Positions 24,991-36,330 of a stretch of 64,000 nucleotides of DNA are shown here, in pieces. The first letter of the stretch is position 1, and each line of letters begins with the position of its first letter. The notes under the pieces were generated by a model that made no database searches, was not told the origin of the DNA, and saw only the letters and a program-made list of their open reading frames with translations. The position numbers were made by a program, and so were the translations under genes. This DNA is from Hofstenia miamia (taxonomy: Eukaryota > Xenacoelomorpha > Acoela), in the NCBI GenBank assembly GCA_004352715.1, contig SCFE01000079.1, forward strand, positions 1,269,350 through 1,333,349, written 5' to 3'.

Positions 24991-25856
24991 TACAAGTTTT
25001 CTAATTTTGATTAAAAATTAATATTTTATGGTATTAGATATACAAATTTTCTATTCTTAATCAAAGTAAAACTTAGTTATAATTTTAGGCACACTCTATC
25101 CAATTAATGTTCATTATTTATTCAAAATATCAAGGTTTTCGCATACATATTTCCAGCACTGTATATATATATATATATATTCAAAATAAATATATTGCAA
25201 TATTTTCATTAATTGAAAGCTACCTATTTTAAGCAAGGAAAATTAATTTTTCTTGCTATCAGGCATTTTGCAAGCTTTCGGCAAACTAAGTTTGACCATT
25301 GTTTCTAATGCTCTGGTAGCTTAGCCTGTGTCAGATTTTCACATTAATTGTACATATATCTGAGTACGTAAACATATGTCTAGCCATATTTTCCGCATAT
25401 TCCAAGTTGCAAAAATTCTTTTTTTCAGCAGAGGGACCCAATTCTAGCATCTATTGAAATCTGTTGATGTGAATTGACATGGAATTACAATGAATCATTT
25501 AAAATACTATTAGAATCGTTTCACAATTGACGAATTCTTTGAATTTCATTCGATATCTCAATTGATTGTCTCTCATCAATGACATTAGGAAGCATTGTTC
25601 ATTTCTAAGCTGTATGCACATCAATTAAATATTGCAACAAGCTAAAAAGCTGTTTATTTCTTAAACAAAGCTAAGAAAAAAAATAAAATTACAAAAAACA
25701 CCTTTAAAAAATATTGCAATATATTGCAATTTATTGCAATATTATTGTGATTAAATTTGGCGCCAATATATACATTGCAATATAGTTATTGCAATATATT
25801 GCATTAGCAATATATTATTGAAACGCCTTGATATATATATATATATATATATATAT

Positions 25857-27231
25857 TAGGGTGGGTTGCTAAAAATCTTTTTTTTATTTCAGCTTGCCTC
25901 GCGTGGTTTTAGGTAACTAGGGCAAAAACATATGTATGCCAACTTTCAGCCAATTAGGTTCAATATTGACCTAGCGAAAATGACTTTGACATTTTTGAAA
26001 AAATTCAAAAATACCAAAAATTAAAAATTCATGTGTGATTAAATGAACTACTATAAAAGTAAAATAATTATGAATTTAGGTTTTAAGGTTGTTCAAATCA
26101 TGCAAGGCAACTATTTTCTCTTAACAATTTTGTTTAATGTTCCATGCACATCACAACCAGTCGAAACATCGCCAAAACATTGAATTTGAATATTATTACA
26201 AAAATTAGATTCCTCATTGAAAAAAATCTTATTTGCATGTACTTCAGGCTCGAGAATAAGTTCTAGTGCAAATTTTCATCATTGATTTAGCGGACCCAAA
26301 CCCACATACGATTCTATGTAAAAGGCTTTCAATGTTTTTAGCAGGCTTGGTTAGAATAGTTCAACAAGATGGACAAATCGTTACTTAAAGGTAACACTAG
26401 TAGAAATAGGGTTAACTGCGAACATGTTGACAACCAAACTTGATACTTTCAGTTACTATTTTGGTAGCTCTTTCAATGGATTGCATGTAGCATTGAAATT
26501 TTCCGACGTAATAACTTTGCATTTCGTATCTTTTCCGATTGAAAATTTCCTAGTTCTGCAGTAATATGGCCTCGCTTATATGTTGGTTCACATTTGATGT
26601 TGAACCACAACGGGGCATAATTAGGTACAATAAAGCTTACAAATCGAAATTTTTTGCATTTTCAAACTATGCAAAAAATAATTTACATATTTGTAATACC
26701 AAAGTAAACAATATTGTTTTGAACGATATATCTCCAGAATTGTCACCATCTAGTTTCACAAAAGATGCCGGAGTGGAAGATCATTAGTATGCCACATGCA
26801 TATGAGCCACAATACTCCTGTGTTCAAGATTTTACTCAAGTAAAGCAAGTAAAGGAATAATGCCTCCTCTTCAAACAGTGTTTACATTTTTAGAACCATT
26901 AAATTTATTAAGCGAGTCATGTTATTCGAAGGCAGTGTATATTGTAGATGCAACACTGGCATCACGCATATTAAATCATCGAACCGAATCCACGCAGGAT
27001 TTCTTCACTTTAACAGAACAGGATTAGCATTCATATGCATACTTCCTAATATTGTCTATCAAAACACAAGAAAATTGTTGTAAATGATCTAAATATCTTC
27101 AAAGAACTTATATTCGAAATCATTGTTGCTCACCAATATTGGGCCAATTTGGCTAAAATTTTGCATTTACAAATATTTTACCCCCGAGTTACCCAAAACC
27201 ACACGAGGCAAATCCTTAATGTAAATATAAA

Positions 27232-27236
<5 letters not shown>
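25857..27236. mobile_element. Long-TIR element between two (TA)n runs
   Basis: The two ends are diverged inverted repeats of about 80 bp: AGCTTGCCTCGCGTGGTTTT near 25891 and its counterpart AAAACCACACGAGGCAAATC near 27198. Both sides abut (TA)n (25831-25856 and 27241-27263). The interior has only short ORFs (26566-26787, 73 codons) with no recognised domain. Related sequence occurs at 16030-16499 and, partially, at 45290-45530 (shared TCTTATTTGCATGTACTTTCAGG). Family unknown. Confidence 0.55.
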
Positions 27237-27263
<27 letters not shown>

Positions 27264-29343
27264 GAAATTCACTTCAAAAAATAATTGCACTTGAACTTTC
27301 GATATTTATTGATTGAAAATAAATATTTTTAAACTTAAGAACTCGAAAATATGTTTTTATTTGAAAACATTCGATCGAACTCGAAATAGAAACGTAAAAA
27401 CTCGAACACGGGCCGAGTAATTATAACTCTATTCAAAAAGCCTGAATCTATCTCAAAAGAGTTAAATTACTAGTAAATATAAAAGACAAGTAAACACAAA
27501 TCATGTCCTTCCATACGACCCGTGTGTTCTCCAAACAAATTTTACTAATTTATATAAACAATGAGTGCGATATTAACGGCAAACAATAGCGATTACGTAA
27601 ACTAAGTTTGATGTCGTTTGATAAAGAAATGCGCAATCTCTTGTTTCATGTTGATAATCCGCAAGAGCGAACTCCGCGAGCACATTGGCGGTGTTTACAC
27701 TGTAGGTGAACATGATTTTAAAACCTATCGTGCTGTGAGCTAACGTCTTTAAGCTTATCAATGAGCAACCACAACCTCAATGTAGCAAGCAATTAACTTA
27801 CAAGATGTTGATAACGGAAAACCATGGAAATCATAATTTTGCATATAGATTATTGTTACTGAAAGGAGATCAGGGAGAATTATGCCATGCGAATTTTTTT
27901 ACGAAATATTGAAGTTGAATAAAATGTAACTTATTTAGAATAAATGTAGCAGAAAAGTTGTAAGTGAGTCAGGTTAGCCACACGTGGAACAGGTCAATTT
28001 TTTTTACACAAAATGAGCCAAGCAAATTTCTTTTAGTATATTTGATTTTGGAGAAATATTTTTGCATGACTTCAGTCCCAGGAACTTCCATGGGACTCTG
28101 CCACCAGACTCCTCAAAACGTGTTTTGCTAGCATGGTCAGGACAATAAAAATTGAGCAGAAGTGATCATTCATGTTTTTCTGATTCTATGCAAATGATTC
28201 CGAAAACTACAGATTTCCTAAAACTACTGCATTTATCTAATGAAATTAGACAAAGCATATCCTACTGCTTGTTTTTTGTTTTGCTTTCGCCCATATGTTT
28301 TTTAAATGTGACGTCATTTGATTATTACTAAAGAAACAACAAAACAATTACAATAGCAATTCGAGATTTTGCGGATTCAAAATATGTTACTTTGGCCTAT
28401 CTAACGTACAAAAACGCAGCGCTATTTGCAAGTTGTGGTTAGTAAACTAATTAAGTGCATTTTGGAGTCTTGATATTACATGTATAACGCAACAAGTGGT
28501 GTACATGTGTGAGCACTTTATAGACGGGACAGCTATTAGAGCTTGAATTTGGCTAAAGACGCACTTTTAGAATTAATAACGATATTAATCGTGTTTCTTA
28601 CCGCAAACATGAAAAATGCTGTATTAAGCCAGTTTTCAATTTCGTAAAAGACTAAATATATAATTATCGAAACCCGATATAATTTCTAAAATTAGATTTA
28701 ATTCAATTTAAAAGAAGCTTAAATTTCAAATTCTGAGAAATTAAATTATACGGCTGAATCTGAATGTGCAATGTACATGAAAATGATGATAGATTTGTAA
28801 TTTATTGAAACCAGAAATTGAAATTTGAAAATATTTCTGTTAAATACTGACGGCAACAAATTAAAAGAATTTTTTTAAAAAAGGTGACTCCTTTAATGTC
28901 CACATAGGTAGGTATATATGTTTGTATATTCTATAAAGCAAACGATATAATTTCTTCAAAGCGAATGTGTTATTAAATTGAATTTTCAATAAAGAAATGT
29001 TTTTGTGAGAAGTACTGTCTACTCTATATGATGGAAAGAAGTTTTTTATAACACAATACTTTTATCGTTGTGCAAAGCTTTAATTCTATTCTTATAATAT
29101 GTAATCGGTAATAAATGTAAAAAATATTAACATTACATAATTACAAAAATAAATATATTTAGCAAAAAATGTTGTGTGCTTCAATGCTCATCCTAAAATA
29201 ATTAAATTTAAATCCTGGCATTGTAATTCAAAGCAATAGAATTCCAAAAACAAAATCTAAAAAAATATTGAATATTGAGGTATCCACACCCCAACCCCCG
29301 GCATTCAAATTAAACCATAATAATGCAACAAATTATAAATATA

Positions 29344-29346
<3 letters not shown>

Positions 29347-29375
<29 letters not shown>
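29347..29375. repeat. (TA)n microsatellite
   Basis: TA run at the edge of the right-arm foldback copy (29379 onward). The left arm has no TA run at the equivalent junction. Confidence 0.9.
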
Positions 29376-29378
<3 letters not shown>

Positions 29379-29990
29379 AGAAAACAAACTATAAACTAAT
29401 ACTTTCTATTTTATTCTCCATACAGTAAGTCATCTCCTCAGTCATAAATCTTGCTTTTTGCGGCTCTGTACATGCTGAAAAAACGAATTGTATGAATAGG
29501 GTAATCGCATGTATGATTAAACCTTCAAAAATACCTTTTCCTTGATTCAGTCTATAACTCATATGAATTATATATGTGATAAAAATGCACTGTACATTTG
29601 GGCCTTTGGAATATGGCAGTGTAAATGTGTTGCACTGGCCCCAAATCGACCTTGCCTAAAGCCTTTTGTAAAACATTTAAATTACTTTCATCGTGGTAAT
29701 ATATAATTTGATGCTCTGATGTAAGCCTTAAAATGGATTTTTGCAGCATGTGCTGAGGCTATACACAAGATATATTTCTGAAGATGATTTATTGAATAGA
29801 GAAAAATGTAGACATTGTATTATATAGTTTATAGTTTGTTTTGTTTCTTAGTTTAATTTTTTTAATAATGTTCTAGTTTGAAATTAATTACAAATTGAAT
29901 TAATTTTTAATTTGAATAGGTTATGTTTAAAATTGATTGCGTTATGATTTAAACATGAATGCGTTACATTATAATTTGAATGCAGTAATT
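29379..29990. mobile_element. Foldback-like element, right-arm copy
   Basis: Reverse-complement copy of the 13.2-13.8 kb element. The inner inverted ends are GAAAACAAACTATAAACTA at 29383 and TAGTTTATAGTTTGTTTTGT near 29825. It keeps 15 bp (CCACGATGAAAGTAA on the minus strand) missing from the left copy and carries the 65-codon minus-strand ORF 29749-29552. The outer repeat on its low-coordinate side is replaced by (TA)n. Confidence 0.55.
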
Positions 29991-30760
29991 TTTAATTTCA
30001 ATTCCTTAGTTTTCAAATTGAATGGTAAATGGTATAGATCAAACAGGTTACGTGAAGATGTAGATGAACGTTCCGGAATAAGCAATTTATGCCACTTATT
30101 ACTAGTTTTGTAAGCTTGCATAAATAATTGCTTACTAAAATTAAAAGTTTTTGTTTGTTTGTTTGCTTAATACGCAATTAGATAAATTGTGGGCAATAAA
30201 TAGTCTGCATTTCTCTTCCTACCCGTTTCGGACCATGAAAAAAATATTATTTCCATATCATGTCAGTATTTCATGAACATTCGTCTAAATATTAATTAAT
30301 AACGATACACTATCCTTTAATCTAGAATGAACAGAATACAACGCATAAACTTAACGCATACCTTGCTTTTTGTTTTGAATCAAAGCGAGTTTTTTCCGGG
30401 CAAAGTTCGGCATAGCCCAGAACAGTTAATTAATGATGCTCTTCATTAAGCATGTTATATACTTAATTGCCAGATAAACGTACTGTGTGCTGATTGGCTC
30501 AAAAACCACATCTTGCGGCAACGATTCTCTGATTGGTCAATGCTAATTGCATCGCAATAATTTCCGTCTAATAAAAAACGATGGTGCAACCGCCTGCTGA
30601 AAATGAACTCATTAACCGCAACAAATCTGTAAAACGGCTTTAAGTCTGATTGTATTTCAAGTCCTATTTGAATCCAGTTGGCCGATAGATTTCATTTACA
30701 ATAGAAGTAAAGTCTTATCCTAGAGTGTTAAGAAACTATTTATTGATCAACAGCTAAATA

Positions 30761-31312
30761 TAGTAGGTTGGCAAAATGTTACGTACATCTTGTTTTAAAC
30801 TTTTTACAACCATTCTAAATGAATCAACTAAAGCTACAAAATCATCGCGTTTGTGATAATACATTGTTAATTAATAAAAAAATTCAGTTATATTACGTTT
30901 TGCAATAGCATAAAACGCTTGAAATGGGAAAACCATTCCCTGATTCTATTGTTTCGCAAGTCGTTATTCTGCGAAAACAACATTATTCATAGAAGAAAAT
31001 AGTAGAAGTTCTCGATTTAAAAAGCAGATCTTCAGCCCAGTTTGCTTTTGCGAGATATGAGAGAAATGGTACATTTACAGCTGATAAATCAACGGGGAGA
31101 AAGCAAAAATTGACAAAAAGAGACGAAAATTTACAAGTACGTCATGTGAAAAATGACCCAAAGCGAAGCATAAGGTGTGTCACTACTGAGTGGAACAGTT
31201 TTCCTTGCAGTTCGACATAAAAACGAAATTTTTGGGAGATCAGCAGCCAAAAAACCCACTTTGACGAAGAAAAATGCCCATATCAGGTTAAAATGGTGCC
31301 GACAAAGACGGA
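30761..31312 (+). mobile_element. Tc1 transposon, inverted partial copy
   Basis: Opposite-strand copy of 11202-12419, cut by the gap at 31313. The transposase start ATG is at 30924, with the same in-frame TAG at codon 23. A 32-bp deletion after TTCGACA (near 31217) shifts the frame. The deletion ends share CA, so it could be slippage. Confidence 0.85.
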
Positions 31313-32312
31313 NNNNNNNNNNNNNNNNNNNNNNNNNNNNNNNNNNNNNNNNNNNNNNNNNNNNNNNNNNNNNNNNNNNNNNNNNNNNNNNNNNNNNNNN
31401 NNNNNNNNNNNNNNNNNNNNNNNNNNNNNNNNNNNNNNNNNNNNNNNNNNNNNNNNNNNNNNNNNNNNNNNNNNNNNNNNNNNNNNNNNNNNNNNNNNNN
31501 NNNNNNNNNNNNNNNNNNNNNNNNNNNNNNNNNNNNNNNNNNNNNNNNNNNNNNNNNNNNNNNNNNNNNNNNNNNNNNNNNNNNNNNNNNNNNNNNNNNN
31601 NNNNNNNNNNNNNNNNNNNNNNNNNNNNNNNNNNNNNNNNNNNNNNNNNNNNNNNNNNNNNNNNNNNNNNNNNNNNNNNNNNNNNNNNNNNNNNNNNNNN
31701 NNNNNNNNNNNNNNNNNNNNNNNNNNNNNNNNNNNNNNNNNNNNNNNNNNNNNNNNNNNNNNNNNNNNNNNNNNNNNNNNNNNNNNNNNNNNNNNNNNNN
31801 NNNNNNNNNNNNNNNNNNNNNNNNNNNNNNNNNNNNNNNNNNNNNNNNNNNNNNNNNNNNNNNNNNNNNNNNNNNNNNNNNNNNNNNNNNNNNNNNNNNN
31901 NNNNNNNNNNNNNNNNNNNNNNNNNNNNNNNNNNNNNNNNNNNNNNNNNNNNNNNNNNNNNNNNNNNNNNNNNNNNNNNNNNNNNNNNNNNNNNNNNNNN
32001 NNNNNNNNNNNNNNNNNNNNNNNNNNNNNNNNNNNNNNNNNNNNNNNNNNNNNNNNNNNNNNNNNNNNNNNNNNNNNNNNNNNNNNNNNNNNNNNNNNNN
32101 NNNNNNNNNNNNNNNNNNNNNNNNNNNNNNNNNNNNNNNNNNNNNNNNNNNNNNNNNNNNNNNNNNNNNNNNNNNNNNNNNNNNNNNNNNNNNNNNNNNN
32201 NNNNNNNNNNNNNNNNNNNNNNNNNNNNNNNNNNNNNNNNNNNNNNNNNNNNNNNNNNNNNNNNNNNNNNNNNNNNNNNNNNNNNNNNNNNNNNNNNNNN
32301 NNNNNNNNNNNN
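31313..32312. other. Assembly gap, 1000 N
   Basis: It joins the inverted Tc1 copy to the interior of a Polinton. The two sides may not be adjacent in the genome. Confidence 0.98.
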
Positions 32313-32921
32313 TATACACAAGATTTTGTTTTTCATGATGTATTATGGGGATGGTATTCATTTTTTCTTTATGTGTTAGCAATAGTGGGCATTTATCCAA
32401 CACGGGCAAGCGAGTGCTACCAACATGCTGAGGTTCAATAATGTCTGTGTGGATCATTACAATGTGATTTCCGCCAAAAATATCGCAGTCATAATTGGAG
32501 GTTGTAATTGTTTCTTGATATATCTTTTTGTAAAAGCCTAGTAGATTTCCAGCTTGGGCCAAGTCTATTTCATATTGTGAATCATTCTTCACCATTAAAA
32601 AATTGCGTAAAGTTTTAAATTCTAATGAAATACCATAAGGGTCTAACATGTAATTTATAAACCCATAGAGTTCGGGAAACTTTGCTTATGTACCGAATAA
32701 ATTTCCACTCGGGTTATGTTTCCATCTTTATCCTTTAAAGTCCACATTTGGCGGTTAAGATTAAGAAATTTTGATGGATATCCAAAATCAATTAACGCAA
32801 CTTCACATGCATTATAAATCGGTTTGTCCAAATACGTTGTAAATTCATTCAATCCATCTGGGCAACATACTTCGGGCTTCCAGCATTTTTCAAATAATAA
32901 TGTTACAATAACCATTACCAC
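32313..32921 (-). pseudogene. Polinton penton-like minor capsid protein, frameshifted, truncated by gap
   Basis: The frame starting at 32921 has an N-terminal strand-rich segment with VTLLFEKC, a FTTYLDKPI motif and EVALIDFGYP, the arrangement seen in Polinton penton homologues, which form the five-fold vertices of the predicted capsid. Near 32660-32690 the frame shifts. The second frame (from 32649) carries HTDIIEPQHVG and PVLDKCPLL, also typical, until the gap at 32312. The break may be a base error or real decay. The family assignment is from recalled motifs, not a search. Confidence 0.7.
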
Positions 32922-32990
32922 CCGTCTATGCGTTTGTTATCATATGAGTGAACTTGTAATGTAATGTTTATGTATTTTATTTAATTGTAC

Positions 32991-33440
32991 ATGCGTTTTT
33001 ATCAAATACAAGTTTTAGGTAATTTTATTAAGACCATTATCACACAAAAAATCATTAATAAATGGTAAATTAGTAAACACAAACACTTCTGGTATTTTAT
33101 TAAAAAATAAAAATGCACGAAATATACAGTAAGCACCACATATCGGAGATGTTCCTTGTAATCTCGTTTTTCTATCACCCCCATAAACGCGAAATCCTGG
33201 ATAGGCGGTGTNAATTGTACATGCATTTTTATCAAATACAAGTTTTAGGTAATTTTATTAAGACCATTATCACACAAAAAATCATTAATAAATGGTAAAT
33301 TAGTAAACACAAACACTTCTGGTATTTTATTAAAAAATAAAAATGCACGAAATATACAGTAAGCACCACATATCGGAGATGTTCCTTGTAATCTTGTTTT
33401 TCTATCACCCCCATAAACGTGAAATCCTGGATAGGCGGTG
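32991..33440. repeat. About 225-bp direct duplication around a single 'n'
   Basis: Sequence before the 'n' at 33212 (from TTGTACATGCGTTTTTATC) is repeated after it with only two or three differences. It covers the C-terminal part of the protease gene. The 'n' exactly at the junction indicates two overlapping contig ends placed side by side rather than a biological repeat. Confidence 0.8.
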
Positions 33441-33694
33441 TGACAATAGCATTCAATATCAGGATAATGTTTTAAGGGACAAGCAAGAGAATCTTTGAAA
33501 ATTAAGTCGCCATTGACATCTCGTATAATCAACAACCAATGCATACCAGGGTGAATGCGGGGACTTGCATTTACATTTAAAAATGAGCCTTGAACCAAAC
33601 TTGGTTGAATATCATCTGAGGCATGTACACCATAAAATCGAAAGTGGAGTGAGGGAATTTGTAGGGAAATGCGTCTAATCTTGTCAGCATCCAT
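33245..33694 (-). CDS. Polinton adenain-like cysteine protease
   Basis: The frame from ATG 33694 gives 149 residues, close to the usual size of Polinton proteases. In order: HASDDIQPS, the catalytic-His block HPGMHW followed by LLIIRD, the acidic block FKDSLA, the oxyanion Gln in RLQGTSP and the nucleophile Cys in PICGAYC. This is the adenovirus-maturation-protease (C5) arrangement; the enzyme is expected to process capsid precursors. The frame is intact here. It continues in phase into an upstream open stretch to 34147, so a longer N-terminally extended product is possible. It lies downstream of the major capsid gene on the same strand. Confidence 0.8.
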   Translation of the reverse strand: MDADKIRRISLQIPSLHFRFYGVHASDDIQPSLVQGSFLNVNASPRIHPGMHWLLIIRDVNGDLIFKDSLACPLKHYPDIECYCHTAYPGFHVYGGDRKTRLQGTSPICGAYCIFRAFLFFNKIPEVFVFTNLPFINDFLCDNGLNKIT

Positions 33695-34147
33695 TAAATA
33701 TTTAAATAATTGTAGTTTCCAATGTCTAAATTTAACATAGAGCCAAAACAATAAAGACTGTAAATGACCCAAAATTGGTAAATTACACCAAAATCTGTAA
33801 AATATCAGATATCCATTGCCAATTCCAAATTCTCTTTTAACAAAACCATAGCTATCATGGTAAATTGCGTGTATTCTAAACAGTTTTGACCATTTCAAAA
33901 GTGAGTGTAACCTCGAATTATCAATTCCAATCAATCCNTGGGGGTTCATTTGCAAAACCTTTTCAACACCAACATTGTGTATACCATATTTTTGTAATAG
34001 AAAGTTTGTAACATCTGCAAACTTTAAATGTGGGTCTGTAGTACAGTGAATACGATCTTCCACCGTACAAATTTCGTCAAGTTTTAGCATCTTCCCAAAA
34101 TACAATGATTCACAAAACACATATCTTATCCTTTTATAACTTTTCAC
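33695..34147 (-). CDS. Unassigned open frame upstream of the Polinton protease
   Basis: About 150 codons, in phase with the protease and without a stop. They begin next to the capsid gene's stop; the first in-frame ATG is at 34090, and the frame start at 34147 is GTG. The middle is rich in Leu, Trp, Phe and Tyr (LQSLLFWLYVKF) and could be membrane-associated, but the 'n' at 33938 makes the phase before that point unsure. It may be a separate small Polinton gene fused by chance, or non-coding. I recognise no family. Confidence 0.35.
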
Positions 34148-34148
34148 T

Positions 34149-34841
34149 GTTTATCAATATAGACTTTGGAATTGGTTTCCCCCAAAACGATAACTTCCAT
34201 CGATTCAGTTAGTGTGTTTTTAAAATCCAATGTTAAACGTATATTTGCAACAAAACCTCATTGTTGGCCTCTGCAATGCTAGTCAGATCAAAAACCATAA
34301 TCGCATGTTTCTTATTTTGGGTGTATGGTATTCCACCACCATTGTTATTTATCCCCAAAGTATTTATTGATTGATAATATGCCTGCACATAGTTGTCATC
34401 TCCAACTAACATGGGAGTGTATGCAATGTTTGATCCTCCACGGGTTATAGTAACTTGATGAAGTCCTCGAAACTTATATGAAAACGGGTTTGTAAACATT
34501 GTACCTGTAAACTGGTGATTTGGAACAATTGCCAAGGCGATTCTTCTAATGGGTTCATTGGAAAAAACATTTTCTCTAGTAAGTGTGTTCTGACCTGCTG
34601 GAATTATAAATGTACGTGTAAGAATTCTTGTAAAGTGGTATGTTGCAGGAGTTGTCAATAGCGTTTTTTCAATTGCCAAATGTACACTTTCTGCAACTCT
34701 GAGCTTTCTTAGAGTTAGGAAGGCACCTGTAATTTGCATTTTGTAATCGGAATTATCATCTGCAATTAGGGAAAAATCGTCTTGTGATCTTAAAAGCTTT
34801 AGCCGAATATCAACACCGGGTATTAGTAATTTTTCACATTG
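34149..34841 (-). pseudogene. Polinton major capsid protein, C-terminal half, frameshifted
   Basis: From 34841 inward the frame reads LLIPGVDIRLKLLRS, then FTRILTRTFIIPAG, NVFSNEPIRRIALAIV, FTGTMFTNPFSYKF and HAIMVFDLT, the C-terminal barrel region of Polinton double-jelly-roll capsid proteins (the F54H12.2-like family). The open frame stops at 34233, but capsid-like sequence continues in another frame to a TGA near 34149, so a single shift lies near 34245-34260. The N-terminal half is missing: the frame runs straight into an 'n' at 34842 and then the TIR, so an assembly join probably deleted it. Polinton capsids are predicted to build icosahedral virions. Confidence 0.82.
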
Positions 34842-34842
34842 N

Positions 34843-35083
34843 AAGTAAGTAAATGTGGGAAAGTAAAACTGAAAAGTAAGTAAGTAAATGTGGGAAAGTA
34901 AAACTAAAAATGTAAAAAAATGTAAACTAAATTAGGTCACATAAATAACACAAAAACTAGTAAATGTACATGCATGACGTCAGTAAAACACCTCCGTCGA
35001 TATCCACGGCGTCTCAGGTCAAAGGCCAACCCTCTTGACCAATCAGAAAAAAGTGAGAAGGGCTTCGAGTCCCCTTTACTACT
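34843..35083 (-). mobile_element. Polinton terminal inverted repeat (copy B)
   Basis: Nearly identical to 19873-20074. The inner part holds two units of AAGTAAATGTGGGAAAGTAA, the outer part ends CTTTACTACT at 35083. The flank after the terminus is GAAAACGCC here and GTTTTCAAA at copy A, so these are independent insertions or different copies. Confidence 0.75.
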
Positions 35084-35383
35084 GAAAACGCCATATTATA
35101 AAGAATTTTTTCATATTTCACATATTTCATCTATCTATTCAATGGCACCATTTCTGGTCCCGACATTTGACTTTGTAAAGACGCACCTCATCCAGTTTTG
35201 TATAGTCTACTTATATAAAAACAAATAGTCCAGTTTAGTCGCTGCTGCCATAATGCGTAGACACCCTAATCCTCTGAACTTCTTCTCAAGTACTCTAGTT
35301 TTTGCACTATACATTCATACAACATGCTTAGCAATTTGATGAAAAATTTAAAGTATATATATACATATATATATATATATGTA
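35084..35383. other. Spacer between Polinton and LINE
   Basis: No gene seen. It ends in an interrupted (TA)n run (35353-35381) directly before the LINE-derived sequence. Confidence 0.5.
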
Positions 35384-35605
35384 TACATGGGGCCGTAGTG
35401 AGACACGAGAGTATCATCGGTATTCAGACACTCTCAAAGAAAAATTAAAAATGAAATTTTTCAAGGCATCTTTGATGATAATGAAGCGAAAAAATCATGT
35501 TTTTGAAAGCAAAGACTACATGCACTTTTTCAAGAACTGGATAAAGAACTTGCTGCAGAAGCTCGTATTTATCTGTATAAGTTAACCAAAGCTACTGATG
35601 GAAAC

Positions 35606-36330
35606 ATGATCAGCGCTGAAAACTTGAATTTACATTCAAAATTAACTACCAGTATTGCTGCACATGAGGTAACCAATGAACAAGTTGGTTGCGCAACAAC
35701 GCAGAGTCCATTCTCAAATTTCAATTATATGCCAAGACTACCAACAACTCTTTGTTTCCAAAAAACAATAAATATCTGCCTAAGAGTACTACAATATTAT
35801 TCTTTGGAAACTTTATCTTCCAACGCATTCAAGCTGAAAAGTCTATCATCAACCAAACGTGCTGCTTTCATTCATACTATGGCAAGAACACAAGCGAGCT
35901 CACTAAATTTGTAAAATCTTTTAAAAATGGACATTAACACATGTAAGTTTGAGCACTGAGATAATTGATGCTCTAAGCTGTAAAGAAGAGAAACAAAGTG
36001 CGATTGAAGAGTTCAGGAATAATGTTTTGGAGCAAATGGATGAGGTAGAATAAAAATTTTCACCAAAGCAAATTGTGCTCACTGAAATCACCCCGTAACC
36101 AAAGAGGAGAACTTATCCCAAAACAAATTTATATATTATTTCAACCTAGTTCTTAATGAAATCGCAGAACATAACAGGAAAGTAAAATTGTTAAGCTTTT
36201 CGAGAGTTTCCTAGTTGGTGAAGGAAATAATAAAATAAAATCCTTATTACAAAAGACGGACTCCATCTCTCAAGAAAAGGAACCTCAGTAGTTGTAAAAG
36301 CAATTAAGATTTTCTTCAACCACTATTAGA
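35606..36330 (+). pseudogene. SGNH-hydrolase-like region of a LINE
   Basis: A segment TTILFFGNFIFQRI (about 35785-35828) sits where SGNH esterases have the GDS block, with the Ser position changed to Phe. It is followed by YYGKNTSELTKFVK and, after frame changes, KDGLHLSRKG (about 36256-36285), which matches the block V Asp-x-x-His signature of the family. Some CR1/L2 LINEs carry an esterase domain in ORF1, which supports the assignment. The nucleophile block is mutated and the frame is broken, so it is not functional. Confidence 0.6.

Larger units (their letters stand above)
26871..31312. repeat. Right arm of large inverted repeat
   Basis: Reverse complement of 11834-16499. It starts near CAAACAGTGTTTACATTTTT and ends inside a Tc1 copy at the gap. 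It differs from the left arm by small indels, a (TA)n run at 29347, and a 32-bp deletion in the Tc1 part. The spacer between arms is about 10 kb and contains the visible ovo exons. Confidence 0.9.
32313..35083 (-). mobile_element. Polinton/Maverick fragment (copy B)
   Basis: It has a terminal inverted repeat (34843-35083) and, reading inward on the minus strand, major capsid, an unassigned frame, an adenain-like protease and a penton-like protein. Polintons are 15-20 kb self-synthesising transposons related to adintoviruses. The polymerase, integrase and ATPase expected elsewhere in the element are not visible and would lie in or beyond the gap. Both capsid genes have frameshifts and the protease tail is duplicated at an 'n'. 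At least three single-'n' joins fall inside, so part of the damage may be assembly error. Confidence 0.85.
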
